This document shows, in pieces, positions 8,286 to 14,870 of a DNA stretch of 21,817 bases (position 1 is its first letter; the number at the start of each line of letters is the position of its first letter). Below the pieces are notes generated by a model. The model had not been told where the DNA came from and did not search any database. It saw only the letters and a list, made by a program, of their open reading frames with translations. A program made the position numbers and the translations under genes. The DNA is from Bacteroidales bacterium (GTDB taxonomy: Bacteria; Bacteroidota; Bacteroidia; Bacteroidales; Marinilabiliaceae): positions 1 to 21,817 of the forward strand of contig CAAFWU010000081.1 in assembly GCA_900766825.1 (NCBI GenBank), given 5' to 3'.

Positions 8286-9326
8286 ATGCGAAAGAGATCA
8301 ATTATTGCACTATCACTTTTGGCGGCATTGAGTAGCTGCTCGCCAACAACCAGCAGAGCCCCAGAGGCCGAGGCACCCAGTCTGACACAGGGCGAGCAAT
8401 GGCTGGACACGGAGGGGAACCCCATTAATGCCCACGGGGCAGGCGTTCTGTTTCACGAAGGCAAGTACTACCTCTACGGAGAGTATAAGCTGGGCAAGAC
8501 GGTGCTGCCCGAGGGCGCCACATGGGAGTGTTACCGAACAGACGTTACGGGCATAAGCTGCTACACATCGTGCGACCTTGTGAACTGGACGTTCGAGGGT
8601 GTGGTGCTTAAGTGTTCGGAGGCACCCGAGCACGACCTCTACCCCACCAATGTGCTGGAGAGGCCCAAGGTTGTGTACAATGCCCAGACGAAGCAGTTTG
8701 TTATGTGGGCCCACGTTGACAGCCCTAACTATGCCAAGGCAGCAGCGGGCGTGGCGGTGAGCTCGAGCCCCACGGGTCCGTTTGAGTACTTGGGTTCGTT
8801 CCGTCCCAACGATGCCATGAGTCGTGACCAGACCATTTTTGTGGACGAGGACGGCAAGGCCTATCAGTTTGCCTCGTCGGAGGAGAACGCCACAATGTAC
8901 ATTAACGAGCTGACGGATGATTACTTGCGTCCATCGGGGCGTTTCACCCGCAACTTTATTGATTGCAAGCGTGAGGCGCCAGCGGTGTTTAAGCGCGGAG
9001 GCAAATATTATGTGCTGACGTCGGGCTGCACAGGTTGGGACCCCAACCAGGCCGAGGTGGCTGTGGCGGACTCCATAATGGGCCCGTGGAGGGTGCTGGG
9101 CAACCCATGCAGGGGCAAGGATGCGGACAAGACATTCTATGGCCAGAGCACGTATGTGGTAAAGGTTGAGGGACGAGAGGATGCCTATGTGGCCATGTTC
9201 GACCGCTGGAACAAGAAGGATTTGCGGGATTCGCGCTACGTGTGGTTGCCCATAACATGGGAGGGCGAGATGCCTACGGTGAATTGGCAGGAGCGGTTTT
9301 GCCCTGCTGAGGCATTTGGCGAATAG
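8286..9326 (+). CDS. GH43-superfamily lipoprotein, exo-beta-1,3-galactanase-like
   Basis: A 346-residue lipoprotein with lipobox L-S-S-C (Cys18) and a single five-bladed-propeller domain. Blade motifs include GKYYLYGEYK, SCDLVNWTFEG, RPKVVYNAQTKQFVMW, PTGPFEYLG and KRGGKYYVLTSG. Near the N-terminus INAHGAG (residues 47-53) stands where most GH43 enzymes have their catalytic-base Asp. Such AHGAG-type starts are known from the exo-beta-1,3-galactanase subfamily, in which the canonical base is absent. The general acid is probably Glu230 in REAPAVF. It lies 9 bp after the GH16 gene and is surely in the same operon. The likely job is trimming galactan or arabinogalactan side chains at the cell surface. 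Subfamily and substrate are inferred. Confidence 0.8.
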   Translation: MRKRSIIALSLLAALSSCSPTTSRAPEAEAPSLTQGEQWLDTEGNPINAHGAGVLFHEGKYYLYGEYKLGKTVLPEGATWECYRTDVTGISCYTSCDLVNWTFEGVVLKCSEAPEHDLYPTNVLERPKVVYNAQTKQFVMWAHVDSPNYAKAAAGVAVSSSPTGPFEYLGSFRPNDAMSRDQTIFVDEDGKAYQFASSEENATMYINELTDDYLRPSGRFTRNFIDCKREAPAVFKRGGKYYVLTSGCTGWDPNQAEVAVADSIMGPWRVLGNPCRGKDADKTFYGQSTYVVKVEGREDAYVAMFDRWNKKDLRDSRYVWLPITWEGEMPTVNWQERFCPAEAFGE

Positions 9327-9391
9327 GAGATTATAGTTTGTGGGTCCCCAAAACGGTGGTTTGTTTTTGGGGGCTAATGTTGTGAGACGCT

Positions 9392-9450
9392 GGGGCTGAC
9401 ACCTTATTATATATATATGTAGGGTGTTGGCCTCGGTGTTTTTTTGTTTT
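9392..9450 (+). terminator. Rho-independent terminator of the PUL operon
   Basis: A 12-bp stem (9392-9403 with 9423-9434, including G-U pairs) encloses an AT-rich loop containing tatatatatat and is followed by ggtg and a T-rich tract. It lies 65 bp after the GH43 stop. A second stem, ccccaaaa with ttttgggg (9346-9353 and 9365-9372), lies just before it and may add to termination. Confidence 0.75.
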
Positions 9451-9479
9451 GTTTCTTTTTGTGGGGAAAAGAAGGTTTC

Positions 9480-9602
9480 TCAGGGCGTTGCCCTTCGGAT
9501 ATTCTGCTGCCCCTTCAGGGCGCGGAGTTAGTGGGGGGGGCGTTTACCCAGGGCGCCGCCCTGGGCTATGTTCTGCAGCCCCTTCGGGGCGGTAGTGCTC
9601 CG
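9480..9602 (+). repeat. Multi-hairpin dispersed repeat, copy A (hairpins 1-4)
   Basis: Four GC-rich hairpins follow in order: H1 agggcgttgccct (9482-9494), H2 gccccttcagggc (9509-9521), H3 cccagggcgccgccctggg (9547-9565) and H4 gccccttcggggc (9578-9590). Spacers are 14 nt (H1-H2), 25 nt with a run of eight G (H2-H3) and 12 nt (H3-H4). Copies B and C have the same order and the same 14- and 12-nt spacers. A T-rich stretch follows H4 and the fifth hairpin is absent. The 66-codon frame across it is not a gene. Confidence 0.85.
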
Positions 9603-10012
9603 TTTTTTGTTTTTTTGGAGGGAGGGGTGAACATATGGTACTAAAACAGAAACTAATAGAAGAGAAAATACATTTTAAACACCTCAATTACAAATTCAAG
9701 AATCCGATTTATATTTCTTAATTCAAATAGAGACCTTCATTCCAAAAGCGTCCACCAAGGTTGGGAGTTTGGTTGGGGAGCGGATGGGGCGATGTGGGAC
9801 AATTGGACCAAAAAGAGGTGAAAAGAGGGAGTTTGGGGGTAGAGGAATGAATAAAAGTGCAATCTTTTGTTACTTTTGCGCGTATTTTATATTGACATTT
9901 TAAACGTTTGAATGTCGGAGAAATTGGAGATGGGGAGCCGAAAGGTATGCCCCCCTACTCTATTGTTTCTACTGTCTACTGCAAAAGCCAATAATCAACC
10001 CTACGCAAAGAA
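9603..10012. other. Spacer upstream of pectate lyase gene
   Basis: About 410 bp without a gene. The first half is AT-rich and shows nothing I recognise; the second half holds a TAnnTTTG promoter box at 9871-9878. With a start about 7 nt after the box, the leader of the pectate lyase mRNA would be about 125 nt. Confidence 0.5.
9871..9878 (+). promoter_or_regulatory. Bacteroidota -7 promoter box for the pectate lyase gene
   Basis: tacttttg is a full match to TAnnTTTG and is followed by cgcg, like many Bacteroidota housekeeping promoters. A good TTTG -33 element is not visible at standard spacing. The pectate lyase gene is therefore probably transcribed separately from the PUL. Confidence 0.55.
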
Positions 10013-11860
10013 ATGAAATATAGGATGTTAACCACTTTAACCAACCGACTGAGAGCCGCAGGCGCACTCTTGGCCGTATCGCTCATGGTCATGTCTGGCA
10101 CCACGCCCAGCGCCATGGCTCAGGATCAAGTGCCCGCCTTCCCAGGTGCCGAGGGCTTTGCACGCTACACCGTTACGGGCGGCAGAGGCGGCTCGGTATA
10201 TCACGTGACCACACTGGAGGATAATAGTGAGCCAGGCTCGCTCCGCTACGGACTGGAGAATATGAGCGGTGCCCGCACCATTGTGTTCGACGTGGCGGGC
10301 TACATAGACCTCAACAGTTTGCTTATCATAAAGAATGGCAATGTGACCATAGCAGGTCAGACGGCACCCAAGCCAGGCATTACCGTTCGCTACTACACTG
10401 TTCAGAACAAAGCCAGCAATGTGATTGTGCGTTTTATCCGCTTTCGTCGCAGTCAGGTGAAGGACGTGGACGATGGAGCTGATGCAACATGGGGTCGCCA
10501 ATGCCGCAACATAATTTTGGACCACTGCTCGTTCTCGTGGAGCATAGATGAGATTGCCTCCTACTACGACAATAGGGACTTCACCATGCAGTGGTGCGCC
10601 TTGGCCGAGGGACTGCGCAACGCAGGTCATGGCAAGGGACCACATAGCTACGGTGGCATCTGGGGAGGCAAGAACGCCACCTTCCACCACAACCTTATTG
10701 CTCACGTGAGCAACCGCGCCCCCCGCCTCAACGGCGCACGCTACAACTGGAGCGGCTACGACAAGACCGTGTACAAAAGCAGTGTGGAGGCCGAGCGTGT
10801 GGACCTGCGCAACTGCGTTATGTACAACTGGGGCGAAGGCAACGGAGCCTACGGTGCCATGGGTGGCTACACCAACATTGTGAACAACTACTACAAGGCA
10901 GGCCCCGCCACCAAGAACAAGACTCGCGTGTTCCAGTGCAGCGTAAACGCATCGAAGGATAGCAAAGGTGCTCTGCCCGACGGCCTTATGGGCATGTTCT
11001 ACATAAACGGCAACTACGTGACCGAGGCCAGCAGCCCCGCCAACTACGACTGGACGGGCGTATCGTCCGACGGCGGCTTCACCTACACCGACGTGAATGG
11101 TTACTATGCCAACGCAGGCGATCAGGTCTCCATTAAACTCACCGAGCCCATAGCCTACGGCACCGTAACGACCCACAGTGCCGAGGTGGCCTACGAGAAG
11201 TCGCTGGCCTACGTAGGTCAGTCGCTCTACCGCGACGCGGTGGATGTTCGCGTTCTGGAGGAGATGAGAACCAAGACGGCCACCTATAAGGGCGACAGCT
11301 ACCAAGGCATAGTGGACATGATAAACGACCCCACCGCTGAGAAGCAGGACGAGACCAAACCATCGTTCCCCGAGCTTAAGTCCACCACTCGCCCTGCCAA
11401 CTTCGACACCGATGGCGACGGCATGCCCGACGAATGGGAGACCACCTACGGTCTGGACCCCAACGATGCCACCGATGGTGCCACCAAGACTCTCGACCCT
11501 CTGGGTTGGTACACCAACTTGGAGTGCTACATAAACAGCATTGTGGAGCCAATAATGAAAGCTTGCCAAGCCGACGCCTTGGATGCCGAGCACACGGTGA
11601 ATGAGTACTACCCCGTGCTGGGCTCCAAAACAACCGACTTTGTGCCCGACGAGGTTGTGGACACCAAGACCAACAGCCCCGTGACGGTGACCAAACCAGC
11701 GGCGGTGAAGATGATCTACGATATGTCTCAGGTTAAGAGCATTGAGTACTTCAGTCTGGACGGTCGCTCGATTCCCGAGCCAGGTAAGGGCATGTCGCTC
11801 CGCTGCATTACTTTGCAGAATGGCCAGAAGATTACCGACAAGGTGATTAGCACAAAATAG
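10013..11860 (+). CDS. Secreted pectate lyase family protein (PL1-like)
   Basis: This 615-residue protein has a signal peptide (residues 1 to about 37, cleavage near AMA/QDQ) and then a parallel beta-helix lyase domain. The opening FPGAEGFARYTVTGGRGG with HVTTLED and GSLRYGLE is typical of PL1 enzymes of Bacteroidota. Family motifs are IILDHCSFSWSIDE (Asp170, His171, Asp179, Glu180) for the calcium site region and SNRAPRLNG (Arg235, Arg238), where the catalytic Arg is expected. DTDGDGMPDEWE at 465-476 is a calcium-binding thrombospondin-3/dockerin-like loop. The tail (YFSLDGRSI, ending ITDKVISTK) resembles C-terminal sorting modules. It would cut polygalacturonan by beta-elimination outside the cell or in the periplasm. 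It has its own promoter box and terminator. ATG 10025 is an alternative start. Confidence 0.88.
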   Translation: MKYRMLTTLTNRLRAAGALLAVSLMVMSGTTPSAMAQDQVPAFPGAEGFARYTVTGGRGGSVYHVTTLEDNSEPGSLRYGLENMSGARTIVFDVAGYIDLNSLLIIKNGNVTIAGQTAPKPGITVRYYTVQNKASNVIVRFIRFRRSQVKDVDDGADATWGRQCRNIILDHCSFSWSIDEIASYYDNRDFTMQWCALAEGLRNAGHGKGPHSYGGIWGGKNATFHHNLIAHVSNRAPRLNGARYNWSGYDKTVYKSSVEAERVDLRNCVMYNWGEGNGAYGAMGGYTNIVNNYYKAGPATKNKTRVFQCSVNASKDSKGALPDGLMGMFYINGNYVTEASSPANYDWTGVSSDGGFTYTDVNGYYANAGDQVSIKLTEPIAYGTVTTHSAEVAYEKSLAYVGQSLYRDAVDVRVLEEMRTKTATYKGDSYQGIVDMINDPTAEKQDETKPSFPELKSTTRPANFDTDGDGMPDEWETTYGLDPNDATDGATKTLDPLGWYTNLECYINSIVEPIMKACQADALDAEHTVNEYYPVLGSKTTDFVPDEVVDTKTNSPVTVTKPAAVKMIYDMSQVKSIEYFSLDGRSIPEPGKGMSLRCITLQNGQKITDKVISTK

Positions 11861-12127
11861 CACTGGTGTGCCAGACACGCTGTGGCACAGAAGGCGCATG
11901 AGTCCAAGCGTGAGAGCATGACGCCACATGACACTGTTCGCCAACTGGTGACACACCAACAAGCCCGCACACAATGCAAGATATTGCCACAAAAAGGGGC
12001 AAAAGAGCGTGTGGAGGGACGCAAAATTGAAACATTGTGCCCAAGCGGGCGTAATAATGATTAAAAAACAGAGAGAATAGTTTTTCGTTGATTAGTTGAT
12101 AAGTGTGTTTGGTGATTAATTTCACGG

Positions 12128-12165
12128 CAGTCAGGCGATGAGATATCGTCTGACTGTTTTTTTTT
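12128..12165 (+). terminator. Rho-independent terminator after pectate lyase gene
   Basis: Arms cagtcaggcgat (12128-12139) and atcgtctgactg (12145-12156) form a 12-bp stem with one G-U pair and a 5-nt loop, followed directly by nine T. This is the strongest terminator in the window. It lies about 270 bp after the PL1 stop codon. Confidence 0.9.
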
Positions 12166-12320
12166 GTGGTTAGGGGAAAGTGGGGTGTTTTGTGGGAAAG
12201 AGTGTTTTGAACAATATGGGGGGGGGGGAAGTAATGAATGTTTAGGAGTTTGAAATATTAGGGGCAACGGCCCTAAGAAAAAGAAATTCCAGTTTCCACA
12301 CCCCATAAAACCAAATGAGA

Positions 12321-12460
12321 GTTCCCCGAAGGGGAACATCGCCCCGAAGGGGCAAAAGAACATAGCCCAGGGCAACGCCCTGGGTAAACGGTCCTCCCCC
12401 CCCACCCACGGCAGCGCCCTGAAAGGGCAGCAGAATATACGAAGGGCAACGCCCTGATGA
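12321..12460 (-). repeat. Multi-hairpin dispersed repeat, copy B (hairpins 5-1, reverse orientation)
   Basis: On the + strand the hairpins run in reverse order: H5 gttccccgaaggggaac (12321-12337), H4 gccccgaaggggc (12341-12353), H3 cccagggcaacgccctggg (12366-12384), H2 gccctgaaagggc (12416-12428) and H1 agggcaacgccct (12443-12455). Spacers are 3, 12, 31 and 14 nt. The 31-nt spacer contains eight C (G on the element's own strand). It is a complete five-hairpin copy. Confidence 0.88.
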
Positions 12461-12627
12461 AGTAAATGTTGCTTCGCATATTTTGTGCATTAGTTGATTA
12501 ATAAGGCTCTGTTTTGTGTTACATCATTTGGATGGGAAAACTTATTCTGTCCTACTGATGGTGTAACTTGTGTATTATATACTATAATCACTTATCATTA
12601 TGGTGCTTATGCTTTATTAGAACTGTG

Positions 12628-12758
12628 TCAGGGCGTTGCCCTTCACATATTCTGTTGCCCCTTCAGGGCGCTGAGATTTGTTGCCATTCGTACCCTGGGC
12701 GTTGCCCTGGGCTAGTAGCTGCTGCCCCTTCGGGGCGATAGTCCCCTTTCAGGGGACT
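12628..12758 (+). repeat. Multi-hairpin dispersed repeat, copy C (hairpins 1-5)
   Basis: Hairpins are H1 (12630-12642), H2 (12657-12669), H3 ccctgggcgttgccctggg (12693-12711), H4 (12724-12736) and H5 agtcccctttcaggggact (12740-12758). Spacers are 14, 23, 12 and 3 nt. H3 has one central arm mismatch. H5 differs in sequence from copy B but still pairs perfectly. The H2-H3 spacer lacks the poly-G run. Confidence 0.87.
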
Positions 12759-12944
12759 TACATACTATGGGGCGAGCTATGTGGCAAGCTATAGGGCAAG
12801 TTAACTAGCGGAAGTTTAGGAGATTGTTGCGGAGGCTATGTATGGTAAATTGCAGGTGTTTTATATGTAACATAGTTGAAGTAAAATAACATTTTAACCT
12901 CCATCATGTAACAAATCAAAGACCTCTTTTCATTTTTTAAAGGA

Positions 12945-12952
12945 TATTTTTG
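12945..12952 (+). promoter_or_regulatory. Bacteroidota -7 promoter box for the GH5 gene
   Basis: tatttttg matches TAnnTTTG and is followed by cagag. It lies 38 bp before the GH5 ATG, giving a leader of about 30 nt. No clear -33 TTTG is present. Confidence 0.55.
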
Positions 12953-12990
12953 CAGAGGTGAGTTAAGCAACTCGCAATACCAATATAAAT

Positions 12991-14499
12991 ATGTCACGTA
13001 ACACCTGCATAAAACTCGTGGTTTCTTGTTTTACCACCCTTGCAACATGCCTCTCTCTTATGGTGGCATGTTCGGATGACTCGGAGACAATAAATGTTCC
13101 CGAGAGCATGCTGAGCATTCCCGATAACGTGGGCGAACTGAGCTTTCTGCCCGAGGGCAGCAGCCAACAGATAACCATTGAGGCCAGCAATGAACTTGTT
13201 ATAAGCCCGTCGGCCGACTATGTGGTGGTTACGGTGGACACACTGGAGGGAAATAGGAAGAGGCTGAACATCTTCTGCCGCCCCAACGACACAAACCTGA
13301 AGCGCTATGCTGAGATTACGCTTACAGAGTTTGGAAGGAGCGAGACCATAAACATAAGTCAGGGCGGAGCCACGGTGAGCTCGGCCATGGAGATATGCAG
13401 CCGGATGACGTGCGGCATAAACATTGGCAACACACTGGAGGTGCCAGGCAACGGCTACGGCAAGGCAAGCAACGAGACGGCGTGGGGCAACCCAGCGGTT
13501 AACGAGGAGTATATTCGTGGGCTTAAGAGACTGGGTTTCAATGCAGTTCGCATTCCATGTGCATGGCACTCGTACTCGACCAAGAAGGCACCGCAGTACA
13601 CCATAGACCCCGATTGGATGAAGAGGGTGACACAGGTGGTGGACTGGTGCATAGAGAACGACCTCTACGTGGTTCTGAACAGCCACTGGGACGAGGGATG
13701 GTTGGAAAACAACATTAGCAATGCGGCACTCGAAGAGTCAATTGTGGCTGAACAGAGGGCTCTTTGGTCGCAGATAGCAGTGAACTTCCGTAACTACGAT
13801 GAGCACTTGATATTTGCAGGTTGCAATGAGCCAGGCTACAACGAGACAAATGATGGCACAGGACTTGACGAAGCTTGTTTGGCTCGACTGATACGCTACG
13901 AGCAGGTGTTCATAGACGCCGTGCGCCTAACTGGAGGCAACAACGCCACGCGCTGCCTTGTGGTTCAGGGTCCCAGCACCAACATCGACAAGACCGTGCA
14001 GAGCTACAGCGTGCCAACCGACGAGGTTCGCGACCGCCTGATTGTGGAGGTTCACTACTACGATCCCTATAACTTCTGCCTGATGACCGAGGACGCCTCG
14101 TGGGGCAAAGTGGCATGGTACTGGGGCGAGAAGAACCACAAAGAGGGTTCGGCACACAACGCCACATGGGGCGAAGAGGACTACACCCGTTCGCAGTTCC
14201 AAAAGATGCAGGACTCGTTCTTGTCGAAGGGGTTGCCCGTGATAATAGGTGAGTTTAGTGCACAACGCCAGACAGCCGAGAGCCGATATGACAAGAGCGA
14301 AGAGTTTGACACCGAGCTACATAACGCCAGCCGCAAGGCCTACAACCAAGTGGTGGCCTACGAGACAAGACGCCACGGCTGCATACCCTTCTACTGGGAG
14401 ACGGGCGCCGACATAAACCGCACCGATGGCACCGCCAAAAACAGCTACGCAATCGAGGGTTTGATAGAGGGTGTCAAGGCGGCCACGTTCCCCTACTAA
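12991..14499 (+). CDS. GH5 endoglucanase-type lipoprotein with BACON domain
   Basis: This 502-residue lipoprotein has a signal peptide ending M-V-A-C (Cys27). A BACON beta-sandwich occupies about 40-126 (LSIPDNVGELSF, ending ETINISQGG) and probably spaces the enzyme from the membrane. The GH5 (beta/alpha)8 barrel follows: GINIGNTLE, GFNAVRIPCAWH, VVLNSHWDEGW, then acid/base Glu280 in the GCNEPG segment, HYYDPYNF, and nucleophile Glu421 in VIIGEFSA. Both catalytic Glu are present, so it should be active on beta-1,4-linked glucan or related hemicellulose. It is probably exposed on the cell surface. It stands alone between its own promoter box and terminator, outside the PUL operon, so co-regulation with the PUL is not shown. 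Confidence 0.9.
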   Translation: MSRNTCIKLVVSCFTTLATCLSLMVACSDDSETINVPESMLSIPDNVGELSFLPEGSSQQITIEASNELVISPSADYVVVTVDTLEGNRKRLNIFCRPNDTNLKRYAEITLTEFGRSETINISQGGATVSSAMEICSRMTCGINIGNTLEVPGNGYGKASNETAWGNPAVNEEYIRGLKRLGFNAVRIPCAWHSYSTKKAPQYTIDPDWMKRVTQVVDWCIENDLYVVLNSHWDEGWLENNISNAALEESIVAEQRALWSQIAVNFRNYDEHLIFAGCNEPGYNETNDGTGLDEACLARLIRYEQVFIDAVRLTGGNNATRCLVVQGPSTNIDKTVQSYSVPTDEVRDRLIVEVHYYDPYNFCLMTEDASWGKVAWYWGEKNHKEGSAHNATWGEEDYTRSQFQKMQDSFLSKGLPVIIGEFSAQRQTAESRYDKSEEFDTELHNASRKAYNQVVAYETRRHGCIPFYWETGADINRTDGTAKNSYAIEGLIEGVKAATFPY

Positions 14500-14509
14500 A
14501 GAGACAATC

Positions 14510-14712
14510 TATGCGAAGGTGCGTATACCGTCAGATAACATGTAAGTTTGTAACACTCAATGGATAAAACCTATGCGAGCTGTGCACTGACCAAGAGACA
14601 TAAAGTTTGCGTTACCCATTAGTTGCAATAGTTTAAGCGCTGGGCGTCGGGAGACGTGAGGGCGCAATACGATGCAAAATTTATGCGGCAGTGCACAGCC
14701 AAGTAACATGTA
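14510..14712. repeat. Three degenerate copies of a TATGCG...GTGC...ACAT motif
   Basis: Copies begin at 14510, 14572 and 14682, each about 30-35 bp: tatgcg, a few bases, gtgc, then (c)caag or similar and acat (acatgta in copies 1 and 3). Copies 2 and 3 also contain a perfect 11-bp inverted repeat, gctgtgcactg (14579-14589) with cagtgcacagc (14689-14699), which could close a 120-nt stem-loop. A cgtc/gacg hairpin lies inside it. No gene is seen in 14500-14740. It may be a small RNA or protein-binding region. Confidence 0.45.
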
Positions 14713-14741
14713 TTCCTATACTTTCCTATCCTTTCTTGAAA

Positions 14742-14785
14742 AAAGCTCCAGTCTGAACCGAGAGAACAGACTGGGGCTTTCTTTT
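14742..14785. terminator. Rho-independent terminator after GH5, possibly bidirectional
   Basis: Arms aaagctccagtctg (14742-14755) and cagactggggcttt (14767-14780) form a 14-bp stem with one G-U pair and an 11-nt loop. cttttt follows, and aaaaaa precedes, so it would also work on the minus strand. Confidence 0.85.
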
Positions 14786-14830
14786 TACCCATTTTTGCAC
14801 ACCATACTTCTTTTTTAACTCTCTTTGTGT

Positions 14831-14838
14831 TACCTTTG
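14831..14838 (+). promoter_or_regulatory. Bacteroidota -7 promoter box for the degenerate sensor kinase gene
   Basis: tacctttg matches TAnnTTTG and lies 32 bp before the ATG at 14871. It immediately follows the GH5 terminator, so this gene starts its own transcript. Confidence 0.55.
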
Positions 14839-14870
14839 AAAGAGAAGATAGAAAAAAGTGCCTCAGGACA

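Larger units (their letters stand above)
11861..12990. other. 1.1-kb non-coding spacer between PL1 and GH5 genes
   Basis: No protein-like frame is present. It contains a small hairpin (gtgcca/tggcac, 11868-11888), the terminator at 12128-12165, a run of eleven G (12218-12228), multi-hairpin repeat copies B (reverse) and C (forward) pointing away from each other, and the GH5 promoter box. Apparent frames on the minus strand at 12061-12490 are translations of repeat B. Confidence 0.7.

Noticed and set aside
9444..9644. 66-codon + strand frame across repeat copy A
   Set aside because: Its residues are translations of the hairpins; copies B and C give similar peptides in unrelated frames and orientations.
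10037..11992. 651-codon open frame on the minus strand
   Set aside because: It lies antisense to the well-supported pectate lyase gene. The strong C/G third-position bias of the sense gene keeps the antisense frame open. The translation has no recognisable domain.
11882..12064. 60-codon + strand frame after the pectate lyase gene
   Set aside because: No protein-like pattern and no start signals. It sits in the 3' untranslated stretch before the terminator.
12061..12490. Overlapping minus-strand frames of 114, 82 and 68 codons
   Set aside because: They translate repeat copy B and the terminator region, with no start signals or protein-like sequence outside the repeat.
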